A stretch of DNA of 64,000 nt from Alentia gelatinosa (taxonomy: Eukaryota > Annelida > Polychaeta > Phyllodocida > Polynoidae). Below are positions 22,568-33,550 of this stretch, piece by piece; position 1 is the stretch's first letter, and the number at the start of each line of letters is the position of its first letter. The stretch lies in the NCBI GenBank assembly GCA_950022655.1, contig OX465581.1, positions 28,181,300 through 28,245,299 on the forward strand, read 5' to 3'. The position numbers and the translations under genes were made by a program. A model generated the notes under the pieces. That model was not told the DNA's origin. It was given only the letters and a program-made list of their open reading frames with translations, and searched no databases.

Positions 22568-22800
22568 GATTTGTTTGTTTGTTTGGGTAGTTTAACGTCC
22601 AATATGTTCCATTAGACTTACTTTGAGTTTAACCAAATCTATGAGATGAATTCAGGTAGAAATCTCATCCTTACATATCTACCAAGGTGAGAGTTCTTTT
22701 ACTTCCCATACCACTTAGACATGGTATGAGAATGATTTACCTTAGATATAGCAGTAGATCTACAGTCTAGAGCTCTTTTCCACTGAGGAAACTCCCCACC
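22568..22800 (+). repeat. Interspersed repeat family 'TTTAACGTCCAAT', copy 2
   Basis: It begins GTTTGTTTGGGTAGTTTAACG and contains CTACCAAGGTGAGAG and TAGACATGGTATGAGAA, both of which recur in reverse orientation near 33640-33800. It is followed by gagctcttttcc and AAACTCCCCACC. Probably a SINE or MITE family; no TSD was identified. Confidence 0.65.
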
Positions 22801-24963
22801 CCTGTTTCTTTAGTTATGCTTGCTGGCAAGCATATCTGGCCTGCACCAGGAGGAGACAATGTGACCAAGAGGGTGAACAGAGTGATCATTGCTCTCCATA
22901 ATAAAGAAACATATGCGGTCTCTAGTCCTTGCGCTATGTTGTTTTCCTGTTTTAAGAACTTCGTACTTAAGAGAAATATCTTTGATTCGATTGAGGCCTG
23001 TTTATTGACGGGTCACATTTTACCTGTGTTCTTATGGGACTTTTATCCAGTGAAATCAGTTGTTTGATTGATTGGCCCCTTATTTCGGACATTTGGGGGT
23101 GCAAATGGAATAATCATTTGAAATGGGTTTTTTTTCAATTTCTGTGGCAATGAGGATGTCATTTCCCTAATGGTCCTCCCTGGTGGTTGTACACCACTCT
23201 CCCAACCAGATGGGGGGCTAACTTTCTTTGGTTACGCCTTTTTATGTTTTAAAATACATGAGAGCAAAGAGCTAAAATGTTGATCTTCAGATATGAATTA
23301 TCAACCGTTATTCTCGTTATTCAATCATTTCTCGTTATCAAGTAATGAAGATTTAAATGTAGAAGAATAATCTAGACCGTTCGCCAGTCACCACGATAAC
23401 TAACTCGCGTATTGACCGTCTTATAAGTCAAAGTTAGCAAACTATCATTGGAATATGTATATATACACAATATAGTAACCTGTTTATAATTAGCCTATAG
23501 TGGGCATATCCTCCACGTAGTTGACGCGTAGTAATATATGAGTGTGAAAAAAAAATTGCGTAGAGTGAACCATGAGGAGGATAGCACATAAGGATCGAAA
23601 ACCGGTTAATATTGTATTTATCATTCAGTATTGCAAATTTAAGTTATCGAAGGAAGGGCAAAATGGCCACCGATCTACTTTGCTCGCCGCCGATAACAAT
23701 ACACACGCCCATTTGTTTCCAATGGCAATTAGATATCAGGTGGATAATAAAAGTCACTGAAGAGAAACCTAATTTCAGAAATGCATTAGATGACATCCAC
23801 ATATACGTTAGTGTACGGTAGATTATTTTTTAAGGGAATCGCATCTGCTCAATATATAGGCTCTTGTATTGCTCAATAAGAAACTCATACCTTGCAGATG
23901 ATTTTTGTAATTAGAATATGGGATTGCTTTATCCCAATCTGTATGTGACTGGTGATAGCTTGTCAATTTTGTGCCGAATAATGTGGTTAACCAAACAATG
24001 TAAATAAGGTAAATAAAGATTTATAAGCGTTGATGTTGTGAATTCATTTGACATGCGCTGATGCTGAATTTGTGCTCAAACTATCGAAACTGTCAGAATT
24101 CTTCGGTCTACGCTTGTGGGATCACCTCTGGTGGCTATAACTTGCTCCATGTTGATGATGTGTGTTGCGCTATATGTGAACCCTGCAAAGTTCACGGCAT
24201 CGCCTGGCCACCCAGCACTAAATATCAAATGAAAAAGTTCTTGGCTAGCTATTGCTGGTGATGCTTTGTGGGCAGCATTTCACGATTTTGCATTCGTAAC
24301 TGCCAGTGGGCCAGCCTTCTCGGCATTTTGGCAGAACAGCTTCAAAATGGGCTATTGGCCCTGGCCGGCAGTCGGGGACCATGGCCGGTGACAGGGATTT
24401 GGAGACACTGCAAAAGGCCAGTGGTCAAGGGGGGGGGGGGGGGGGGGGCTGGCCGTGAAGCATTTTTCTACGTTATGAGCTGTTCCATTAAGCAGATTAT
24501 CCCACCAGATGTACAATTTGGGCTGGCAACTGTTGCTGACAACCAGTCCCACAGGTCAACCACTGTGTGTTGCTACCACCCACACAGTGTCAAGCCATAA
24601 CATCGGAGTTGTGCTTCTTGGGTTATACTTCTTCAACGACACTCTGGGCTGGGTATTGAATAATTTGTACAAAGGTCATCTACAGATGCCTTCATGGTGT
24701 GGGTTAGCCCACCTACCTTCTAATAAGATATTATCATTTGATACGCTAGTTGTATATATAGGGCCGAAGACATTTAATCCGGAATTATCTTTGAAGTAAT
24801 ATGCTTACAGCACTCAAGAGTTTCTAACTGGTGATATTTTACTAAGTCTACATTCCCGGGTCAGATTGTTGCAATTGTGCATCTATGCTGGTATCACGCT
24901 GTGATACAGTCATACTCACTCACCCCAGGGGGCGCCACCCTCTCACTCTCCACCACCACTGGT
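22801..24963. other. No gene recognised; includes a 20-bp G run (24429-24448)
   Basis: Short open frames only. A sequence close to the CTCF core (CCAGGGGGCGCCACC, about 24925-24939) lies just outside the inverted repeat that starts at 24964. Confidence 0.4.
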
Positions 24964-25081
24964 GCACCCCTCTCATAACTTCTCACACACTTTCACTCCC
25001 TGTCTATAAAACTTCTCACTCATCCCTGAGTCACAGAGATTTCTCACCACTCTAGGGTTTAAACCTGCGAGACAACAGGCC
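24964..25081 (+). repeat. Left 118-bp inverted repeat of the KDZ block
   Basis: The 118 bases are the reverse complement of 37831-37948 with only two substitutions seen (CACACACT versus CACACGCT; CCCTGTCT versus CCCTTTCT). The arms point toward each other across 12.75 kb. They are candidate terminal inverted repeats of a large DNA transposon. Confidence 0.9.
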
Positions 25082-26077
25082 CGCTCCTAGTGACAAAAAT
25101 GTTCATGAATGACACCTAGTGTCAATACTCTGCACTTCTATGTGCTCTTCTGTCTCCTGTAAAAGACGGATTTGCTCAGTGATAGACTGTAGTACATCCC
25201 GTTCTCCCTATGCTAGGATATACAGGCTCTCAAACTGGGCCACAAAATATTGGGAAATTATGTGGTATTTAACTTAACCATGTGTGTGCATTCCAATTCT
25301 GGAATTCTTATTGTGCTGAAATCAACCTTTTGTTTGGGAACAACAGATGTTGTGGCACACTGCACCGCTAGAGCAACATACTGAAAACTCGTCGCTGCAA
25401 TGATAGGCTTCTGGGAAATAACTACTTTCAGTCGGAGAATTGATGTCAATTCAAACTCAAACTGGTTTGACAATTCTAAAAGTGTGACAACACTGGAACT
25501 ATCAGTCAGAAGCAAGATTACACTATATTACATCTTTCTGAGAGTCATAGCATTGTTTAATTTTCAGTAGAAACAAGAAATTAGAGATGTTGTCACTCAG
25601 TTCAGAAGATGACAGTTGAATGTAAACTTCAAATCCTTAAACTTTTATGAACTAATTATATCATTTCCAAAGTCATCAGAAGGTTGCCACTAGATTAATT
25701 TAAAGAAATATATCGATGTCACTTACAAATCTTGCGGGAAAAACTACTAGACACACTACACAGCTAGGAACTACATTCTCTTGGGTAGTACTACATCGCC
25801 CGTAAAAAGGCGCGGAGGGAACATCTTAAAATCCTAAGATTGTAAAGAGTCCATCATTGCAGAGACAGGTTTTGCGGAAAACCGGAGCGGCGCAGTGTGA
25901 TGTTGTGGGTGAATGAACACGGCCGCTGAGGTTCCCACTTGTCAAACTGATGCTATAAATAGAAAAATCTCCCTGGGCACCTAGACATGACTGACCAATC
26001 AGAACCATACTCTGGACCTTCACGGAACTAGCTCAGTCAAACTCGATCATATCCGGTTTCCTGACCCCCTTCACATC
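25082..26077. other. 5' region of the KDZ block, no gene recognised
   Basis: No conserved motif was seen. It would be the leader or promoter side of the KDZ-type gene that starts near 26078. Confidence 0.3.
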
Positions 26078-26606
26078 ATGGCGGAGCTTAGGCCTAAATC
26101 TAGGCGTCGTAAGAAAAGTGGTTTTCTAACTGTAACACAGCTAATTGGTACAGGTATTGATGTTATTCCAAGGAGATTTTTGTCTTCCCACCACAACTCT
26201 AATGGACAGAATAACTCAGTGCCATTTTCGGAACAATCTGCATCATCATCACAACATCGAGCCCAAGCAGTTACAGCCTTCAACATGAAGGAGAAACTGA
26301 ACTACCACGATTTCCAGGTACATATAAAATTGGGCCCAGAGCAACAAAGTTCTCTAAACTTAAAAATGTTGTGAAATTGCGGACTTTGCAACCTGGGTGG
26401 CATAAACCAAGGACTGGTCATTTTCTTGTTGTCCCAGAAGAAACACAGCGACTACAACCCACTTCACCCCTTTCTAACCAGACAGTGCCAGTGGTTCCAG
26501 CAACAATTCCCATACAAGAGGAGGGTGCTATACCAACTCTACCTGACGCTACAAACATGTTCACAGAGGCTACTCAGAATGCATCCACTTCAGCAAAAAC
26601 AGGTTG
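26078..26606 (+). pseudogene. N-terminal exon(s) of KDZ-type transposase gene
   Basis: ATG at 26078 opens a basic N-terminus (MAELRPKSRRRKKSGFLTV) and runs to about 26335. The frame then shifts, and KFSKLKNVVKLRTLQPGWH and GHFLVVPEETQ continue to a GT donor at about 26607 (ACAG|GTTGGT). The position upstream of the CxC2-encoding exons on the same strand, and the basic Ser/Thr-rich composition, suggest the N-terminal region of the same gene. This segment alone has no motif I can assign. The frame change near 26335 implies decay or an unseen mini-intron. Confidence 0.5.
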
Positions 26607-27699
26607 GTTAATTAATATTCCTAAATTTTTATTATCTACCTTTTACTGACAAGTGAGGTACTTATATTAGTTCATTAGGTACACACTATTTTTTAATACA
26701 CACTATTTTTGCGTATGGTCCAGCTTTTTCTACCCAAACACATACAACCTATCTGTATGCTCTGGGTATGTCGCTACACACTGGCCATATGTTTTCTCTG
26801 GACACTTTGTACAAGGCCTATAATAAAGACCACAACCACCCCCTTTGGGCCCCATATTTCCAAATCTACAAAAGAATTGTTTTTGTCCAATCAAATGGTC
26901 AAAAATCACGAAATTGAGAGGATAGTTTATTCTTTTTGCAAATATTATCTCTATATATTAAAGGACTCATGTGCAAAATTGGGAACACTAACTACCATAA
27001 TTAGCTTAAGCACAGGGGTAATAAAAACGTCACGTTATGACCCCCCCCCCCCCCGAAATTTGGTCATATCTAAAGGCCATGCCCACACCCTCACTAGGGA
27101 TTGGGCTGACACTGGGGAAATAGATTGGAGCCATAGAAAATACTTTTTTTTTTTTGTTGCTTTCCTTGGCCTTATATTCACAAGGGGTCGTAACGTCACG
27201 GGGGTTGCAAAAATATATAAGGGCTAATACCTTTTTTTCTATTAAAGATAAAAACTTCATGAGCACTATTTTTCTGACCCTGGGTGACCCACTATGGGTC
27301 ATAATGTGACGGGGTCGTAACGTGATGGGGTCGTAACGTGACAGGGTCATAACGTGACGAAAAAATATGTTTTTGCTGATAACACAAAAGAACTCTTACT
27401 AATATTAAAGGGGACTGAAACTATTAATAATTTAGTCGTAACGTGACTGCCTAAACTACACCAAAAGAACACAAATTGAGTTCAGTATAAAAGATTTCAT
27501 CTTGGTGTTGTAACGTGACACCCCCATGTTTTAAGCGATATTCTGTATAAATATTAGTTAGGTGTGGTTTCAAGGTTACAGGGGCGTCAAAACGTTTTGA
27601 AAGTGGGGGGGTGAACTGAAATTTTTTTTTCTTGGTATGAAGTCATACTTCGACATTTGCCTGTTTCACTGGATTTACTGTGAATCTGTAAAAAGTCTG
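26607..27699. other. Presumed intron; short GGGTCGTAACGTGAC tandem repeats
   Basis: About 27290-27360 carries four units of GGGTC(G/A)TAACGTGA(C/T) (17-18 bp), with related GTAACGTGAC words at 27190, 27430 and 27510. A 13-C run lies near 27041-27054. No coding motif. Confidence 0.6.
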
Positions 27700-28080
27700 T
27701 GAAAAGTCAGCTCTTAGACATCATTGCACGCTAAAAAGTCAGACTTTCACACTTTTCCATGGTGAAAAGTCAGGGCTTAGCCATCATTGCACGCAAAAAA
27801 GTCTGACTTTTACACTTTTCCATGGTGAAAAGTCAGGGCTTAGCCATCATTGCATGCTAAAAAGTCAGACTTTGACATTTTTCCATGGTGAAAAGCCAGG
27901 GCTTAGCCATCATTCCACGCTAAAAAGTCAGACTTTTCCATGGTGAAAAGTCAGGGCTTAACCATCATTGTACACTAAAAAGTCAGACTTTGACACTTCT
28001 TCACGGTGAAAAGTCAGGGCTTAGCCATCATTGCACGCTAAAAAGTCAGACTTTGATATTTTTCGATGCTAAAAAGTCAA
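27700..28080 (+). repeat. ~62-bp tandem repeat (AAAAGTCAGGGCTTAGCCAT unit), six copies
   Basis: Each unit contains AAAAGTCAGGGCTTAGCCAT, CATTGCACGCTAAAAAGTC and CTTTTCCATGGTG. Copies start roughly every 62-64 bp, with one shortened unit. AAAGTCAGACTTT within each unit is self-complementary, so each unit can fold. Confidence 0.9.
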
Positions 28081-28097
28081 GACAGGTTTTACAATTG

Positions 28098-28413
28098 TTT
28101 GAGGTAACTAACATGGGGCTTTCACCTAATACAGTTTGAATAGCTTTGAATAAGAAATTGATCAATATCAACAAGTTCACTCTTGGTGGTGGCCACCCCT
28201 CAAAATAGTTTCGCTGTATAATGGACTATTCCAAACTGCTCGTAACTCAGGTAATGCTCTCCCATTTGTAACTTCAAAGGCATGCTCCGACATCCATGTA
28301 ACAACTCAAAGTGTGCAATGGTCAAATCTTGAGGTATTCAACACGTGGTGTTCACATAATACCATTTAAATAGCTTAAATATTTGAGACTGATCGATATC
28401 AGCAAGTCCGATC
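28098..28413 (+). repeat. Pair of diverged ~85-bp direct repeats
   Basis: 28098-28180 and 28331-28413 share TTGAGGTA-x-AACA, ATAGCTT-AAT and CAAGT. They lie 233 bp apart. Nothing coding. Confidence 0.6.
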
Positions 28414-29288
28414 GCATCCCGTTACACCGCTCGACATTGTCAACATAACAATGACTTGGGCGAACACTATCTATACCATACCCGTAGCAGCAGTTAGTAT
28501 TTCAAGGGAACACTTTGCTAGGAATAGAGGCACGCCCCTTAACCCTTTCCTTACCACACCTAATGTAGTGCGTAGTGCGGTAATGACCGCGCCCTCTGTA
28601 ACGAACATTCCCACCACTACTGCACGTCGCACGCTGAACAGACGTCAGAATACCGGCCTATTCTGCAGGTGTTAGAAAATGGCCAAAAGTGCAGAGGGGT
28701 GCCTCACTAATTAGCAAATTTAAATAACTTAGAGAAATAATTAGATAATTTGAATGATACCGAAAAAAAGAAGAGACTTCAGGCTTTATTTTCATACCAT
28801 TCATTATGAAATAATTATATTAATATTTCCAATTGCAGGAAGAATTTGAGACTTTTTTTTGCTCCATTGGCACAAGCCTGCACATAGGCCCAATATAGCA
28901 CTGCACATACAAAGGGGTGTATCTTTTTTACCATCGCGATGACATCATGTTTTTTTAAAGTAAAAAATGATAAAAAGATGTGGGGAACACATCTTTGAAG
29001 TTCTTTTTTATGTAGAAGAAATATATTATGAAAAAATCTTGAAAATGCGATGTGCCTGATAGGTGGCGCCCACCATGCTCAGTGTTATAGTAGACGTAAG
29101 GCTTTGTTTTCTCAACTCGCCACTATTTATAGCAGGGTATAAACATCACCATGGCAACTATTCTTCAGAAATTAGGTTAGATACGATATATAATATGGTT
29201 TTCTTTATCAAGTGAAAATCTTTTTCAAATCGATACATTATTTTCGGAAATATAATGTCTCACATGTTCTTGTATCAAAATGCTGCAT
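28414..29288. other. No gene recognised
   Basis: AT-rich non-coding sequence between the direct repeats and the GC-rich gag island. A pair of adjacent CTGCATTT words (about 29281-29325) lies at the boundary. Confidence 0.4.
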
Positions 29289-30173
29289 TTATGCAGCAAC
29301 GGTACTGCCATGGTGCTGCATTTGCCCCTTGGTGCGTCCGGTCTCGTTCCTTTGATGTGCGGGGGCTGCCGCCGTCATGGCGAGCCGTACCCGTTCCTCC
29401 TGGATACGCCCGTAGTCCGCCCAGTAAAGACGGCCAGATTCAATATGGTCAAACACGAAATTTGACCACCGTCGGACTGCGGCCCACGGCCGTGCCTGGG
29501 CGTCAACGGAAACCTGCTGTAAGTGGCGAAACATGTGCTCGCGGTCCTTGGGCCGGAAGGCCCGTTCGTCTCCCAGCAGCGACAGAAAACAACTAATATA
29601 TTCCAGGGGCTCGAGTGCTGACCGTAGCTCGAGCTTCTGGTGGAGCGTATAGACCCCGTCACGTTCAATGTACATATACGGTTTAGCCGTTAATCTACGG
29701 GTGCTGAAGTCAGCGATCAATGATTGCTTACCGGCGGTACGGTCGTGCCTCATGGTCTCCTTTTCAAATTCCCGTTGAAGATAGTCCTCGGGGGCGTAGC
29801 TGTCCCGTAGTTGACGCGGGGAAGGTAGCGCCCGTTCGGCCTGGTCTCGGGCCCAATCCCTCGTGCGAGACGCTGCTGACGACCGTGATCCGGTGGCCTT
29901 CGATCCAGGGCGGGATATCTGCATTATTGCATCCAGCATCCCGTCCATCTTCTCCGACATCTTGGTGTAGTTGGATTCGAGAGCCGTAATCCTCGATGAC
30001 CGCACGCTGGTCGCTTGCTGGGATACGGAATCCACGTGGTCTCTACGGATTCGGAGGTCACCGTGCGCCAGCAGGAGCAGCCCGATGACCTCCGAATCCG
30101 TAGAGTCCTCGGCCCGTGAAGACGCTTCCTCCGGGCGCGAGGCGGCTGCACTTCGCGTAACAGGCCCACTCAT
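29289..30173 (-). CDS. DIRS/Ngaro-type Gag, copy A (C-terminally truncated)
   Basis: An uninterrupted 294-codon frame from ATG 30173 (MSGPVTRSAAAS). An in-frame ATG exists upstream at 30356, but the start at 30173 aligns with the start of copy B. Recognisable Gag core: EYISCFLSLLGDERAF, then VRRWSNFVFDHIESGRLYWA and DYGRIQEERVRLAM. Downstream residues diverge and the Cys/His zinc cluster present in copy B is missing, so the 3' end is replaced or lost. The frame is clean and far GC-richer than its surroundings. Gag of these elements coats element RNA. Pol (RT-RNase H-tyrosine recombinase) is absent nearby. It is roughly half identical to copy B by eye. Confidence 0.75.
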   Translation of the reverse strand: MSGPVTRSAAASRPEEASSRAEDSTDSEVIGLLLLAHGDLRIRRDHVDSVSQQATSVRSSRITALESNYTKMSEKMDGMLDAIMQISRPGSKATGSRSSAASRTRDWARDQAERALPSPRQLRDSYAPEDYLQREFEKETMRHDRTAGKQSLIADFSTRRLTAKPYMYIERDGVYTLHQKLELRSALEPLEYISCFLSLLGDERAFRPKDREHMFRHLQQVSVDAQARPWAAVRRWSNFVFDHIESGRLYWADYGRIQEERVRLAMTAAAPAHQRNETGRTKGQMQHHGSTVAA

Positions 30174-30712
30174 ACTTGTAGAATACAATCCTACAGAAAC
30201 CAGAATTATGGAATTCCCGAGTACACGGTCAGCGGTATTCGGGGAATACGGAGACCGGAGGTACGTAGAGGGAAAAGCCAAGAGACTGGAGAGTAGAAAA
30301 ATGTACGTCAGTACGGAAGGGCAGCTGAGCGAATTGTGAGGCTGAGGTGAGCGCACCGCTCACGCAGGTCGGTTCGCGGTGCGTGGTGATAGCGACAGGG
30401 GGCGCGAGGAGTGCGCTGGTGGTGGAGTGGGTTACTCATGGGCTTTGCTCAGGGGTAGTCATTGCTTCCCCCGGTGTCCCCCTCTACCGCGCCTCACGGG
30501 CGCCCCTCCTGCCCCCTCGCGGCTTTCACACTTACTACGCAGTCACGTGGTACAGCCCGGTCCAGACCCCGGCCTCACTTCTCCTTCACCCGCCCTGCAG
30601 TACGCACGTACTACAGTACCAATTTTCGTCTCTTGGCCACGTGCTTCGCCTCATACTCCCCGAGTACAGGCTAGCACCCCCATACACGCGATACGGTACA
30701 GCGAAAGGAGAA
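30174..30712. promoter_or_regulatory. Bidirectional leader between two divergent gag ORFs
   Basis: The 539-bp GC-rich segment separates the two starts. Reading outward, both leaders contain a TCTCTTGGC word about 80-90 bp before their ATG, and similar CTCCCCGAGTAC/TATTCCCCGAATAC strings, so they look like diverged copies of one element leader joined head to head. Promoter activity is inferred only. Confidence 0.5.
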
Positions 30713-31786
30713 ATGGGTCCTACGACGAGGAATACCCCGGTGCCCAGCACATCGAAGCCGACGGAATCCACGGTGGAATCGGAGGCCACTCTCCAGGAAA
30801 CGGCCGAGTCCAACGAGAACATCGAGTCGGTCTCGGACAGCGGGCGCACGGTAAAAACGGCTAGGATCTCGAAGCTCGAGTCCAACATGGAAAAGATGGG
30901 AAGGACGATGGATAGTATGTTTCAGACGATGCAGGCAATGGCACGACAACGGTCGCCGACCAGGGCTACACAACCGACGGTCCGAGAGGCACGCTCCACG
31001 GCCGAGGACCGGACAAGAGACTGGGCCCAGGACCAGACGTCGAGGCTGCCCGCACCCAGACAACTCAGGGAACGTTACCTGAGCGAGGAACTGCTCCAGC
31101 GAGAGATCGACCGCGAGGGCATTCGGCATGAGCGCACGGCCGGTAGGTTTTCATCTGACTTGACCGTACATAAACTCATTTCTAAGCCGTATATGTATGT
31201 CGAACGTGAGGGCCTGTATACCATGTCACAAAAGCTCGAGGTTAGGGGAAGCCTGGCCCCCATGGAGTATGTGAGCGCATTCTTACTGATGATGGAGGAC
31301 GAGCGGGCGATACCCGAGGGCGACCGTCGAGACATGTACAGGCACCTCTCGCAGGTAACGGTGGACGCCCAGACACGGCCGTGGCCCGCGGTTAGGAGGT
31401 GGTCTAACTACATATTCGATCAGGTAGAGGCCGGCCGTGTGTACTGGTCGGACCACGTGCGCATTCAAGACGAACGCGTACGCATAGCTATGACGGCCGC
31501 CACCAGCGCCCCTAACGGTCAAGACGGAGGAAGGGACGGAGCCCGAGAGCTCCCCTGCCGGGCGTACAACTCGGAGCGAGGTTGTCGCCTACGGAACGGA
31601 CATCAGGACGGGCAGATCAAATGGGTTCATGTTTGTTCGTTCTGCGATTCGGTGGGGCGGATGTGCACGCACTCTATACACGCGTGCAACAGGAAACTCG
31701 TGTATGGTGCGGGTTATGACAACGCTGCACCAACATCCGCACCCGCCCCACGAAGGACGCCGCACGCCGGACATGACCACCCCTGA
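30713..31786 (+). CDS. DIRS/Ngaro-type Gag, copy B (intact, with zinc cluster)
   Basis: An intact 357-residue frame from ATG 30713. Residues about 50-78 are a likely coiled coil (ISKLESNMEKMGRTMDSM). The core has PMEYVSAFLLMMEDERA, then VRRWSNYIFDQVEAGRVYW and HVRIQDERVRIAM. Residues about 281-328 hold a Cys/His cluster (PCRAYNSERGC, then WVHVCSFC and HACNRK), as at the end of Gag proteins of tyrosine-recombinase retrotransposons. The frame is open upstream to 30347, but the Met at 30713 aligns with copy A. No pol ORF follows: an AATAAA lies at 31846-31851 and KDZ-gene sequence resumes at 32107. It could be a solo or non-autonomous gag, or a domesticated one. Confidence 0.8.
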   Translation: MGPTTRNTPVPSTSKPTESTVESEATLQETAESNENIESVSDSGRTVKTARISKLESNMEKMGRTMDSMFQTMQAMARQRSPTRATQPTVREARSTAEDRTRDWAQDQTSRLPAPRQLRERYLSEELLQREIDREGIRHERTAGRFSSDLTVHKLISKPYMYVEREGLYTMSQKLEVRGSLAPMEYVSAFLLMMEDERAIPEGDRRDMYRHLSQVTVDAQTRPWPAVRRWSNYIFDQVEAGRVYWSDHVRIQDERVRIAMTAATSAPNGQDGGRDGARELPCRAYNSERGCRLRNGHQDGQIKWVHVCSFCDSVGRMCTHSIHACNRKLVYGAGYDNAAPTSAPAPRRTPHAGHDHP

Positions 31787-31845
31787 CCAAAGGCCATGAG
31801 TCACCGTTTTTAGTGTACATAACAACACCATGTTGCTTTTCAGAC

Positions 31846-31851
31846 AATAAA
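31846..31851 (+). terminator. Polyadenylation signal after gag copy B
   Basis: AATAAA, 60 bases past the stop codon, in AT-rich sequence. Confidence 0.5.
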
Positions 31852-32106
31852 AACTCATTTCCAAGCTAAACTATAAAACCTTTTTATGAGACCCTTAGCC
31901 TTTATCAATTGACACTGAAGTGACAGTGCAGTATCATCATTAATTCCTCCAGATCTACTAATCTCCTAATTTTCACTCTGGTGTATCACATGTAAGGGAG
32001 CTTTTTCCTGGCTGAATTCAACACCCTGTGTCACCTGAAATGCTATGAAATTCAAACATGTTTAAGAACCCACATATTTCATTAACCCAGATAACCCCTT
32101 TTTCAG

Positions 32107-33550
32107 AGACTTCTTATTCCAAATACAGGAGGAAACGTGAGGAGAAGTGGCAACAATTACGACCGGTTATTGCTCACACTATCACAGAAGAAGAAGCACC
32201 TGCCCACAAGGAATGTGTACTTTGTGGTGACAACATAGAGAACATCATTCAATGTCATGACTGCGGCTCAACCACATACCTATGCCCACCATGTTGTGTC
32301 CAACATCACAGGCACATAAGCCTACATCAGCCCAAGCAATGGCAGGTATGACTTCTAAACTATTTAAAATTTGACTAACCCTTTCCAGGCGAGCATGTTG
32401 ATGGGTACCAGTAGCTACAGGGGCCAGGATGCCACTGCACTGTATGTCTCAGGGGGGCCTTAAAGCATTCAGTAAAGTTTCACATGTCATATGACCTAAA
32501 GAACTTCTTTGTTGCCATAGTTGAATTTTTTTTTAAACAGTTTACGAAATGTATTAATTTCCACATGTATCTCTCATATTTTTCACGAGTTCTTTAAATT
32601 GTTCCTGTATCTTTTCAATAATGCCTTAATATATCATCAATGCCTGTAGGCATTTTCTCTCCCTGTGTAAATAATGCTTGTAGGTTCAAATAAAAAAATC
32701 TATGCCTGTCATTATCAATGCTATTTAAATACCTCTTCCTTCCTCTTTTCTCAATTTGTAGTTTAATATTTATCAAGGTTTAGCTGTATTTATTGATACT
32801 TGAACTCCAATGATTTCTCTCCTTATTCATTTAGTTTTACATATATTCACAATTATTTTTTCCAGGATGATCAATATGTCGATTTTCCATTGCCCCAAGT
32901 CACATGGCAGAGACCAGGACACAGGTGTGACACGCTGTATAGAAAGTCTCTTATACTTGTTGACCATAAAGGTAAACGTTTCTCTCTTAAAATAGTTGTC
33001 TTAATCCATTTAATTATAAATATATAATAATGTTTTTTTGTTAAAATCCATTTAATTGCATTTGATTGGTTTAATCATTCTTCCAGGCAATAAAATAACA
33101 TGCACAATATGACTTTGGTATGGTAGATGGGATTGATATGTGTATTTCATATCACTCAAGTAAAATAGTCTACTTTCACATAATAACCTATACATTATGT
33201 ATAACACACAATTAAGTTCTAATCATTTTATTATACATATTCTTTAGGAGTATCATGCCTAACTAACACCCTTTTATAACTGTTTGCACCAGCTTTGTTT
33301 ACATATAAAACAGTGTATTCAATACTTTTCAGGTTGTCCTCATCAGCAAAACATACAATTTTGTCACTGTGAAGATGAAGCTGTGACACTAATTCGTCAT
33401 CAATTTTGGCCATCTACCCCTATAACTCCTGGTGTGGGAATCAGCATGCAACTGCTGTCGTCATTCCGTTCTCTTGTATTTGCTGGTGAGGTCTCCCTTA
33501 CAGCATTTACAGCATCTCTACGGTATCAATATGAAGCCCAGTACTTGAAG
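32107..33550 (+). pseudogene. KDZ transposase gene: CxC2-like zinc-cluster exons
   Basis: Three exons join in frame at GT/AG borders: 32107-32345, 32866-32971 and 33333-33550. The first encodes CVLCGDNIENIIQCHDCG, LCPPCCVQHHRH and LHQPKQW. The second gives FPLPQVTWQRPGH and LILVDHKG. The third gives GCPHQQNIQFCHCED, then FWPSTPITPGVGISMQLLSS and SFRSLVF. This matches the CxC2-like cysteine cluster found N-terminal to the catalytic domain in KDZ (Kyakuja-Dileera-Zisupton) DNA transposases: paired Cys/His fingers, then C-x-H...C-x-C, then FP-x-TP-x-x-P. The exons are clean. The downstream KDZ catalytic exons were not found before 37.8 kb, and the upstream part is separated by the gag island, so the gene is incomplete. 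Confidence 0.75.

Noticed and set aside
27700..28080. CRISPR-like array
   Set aside because: Units are repeated along their whole length with no unique spacers and the locus is eukaryotic; it is a minisatellite.
29720..30339. Plus-strand frames across the minus-strand gag
   Set aside because: Shadow frames in GC-rich coding DNA; the minus-strand protein is homologous to copy B.
30586..31522. Minus-strand frames opposite gag copy B
   Set aside because: Shadow frames of the GC-rich plus-strand gag.
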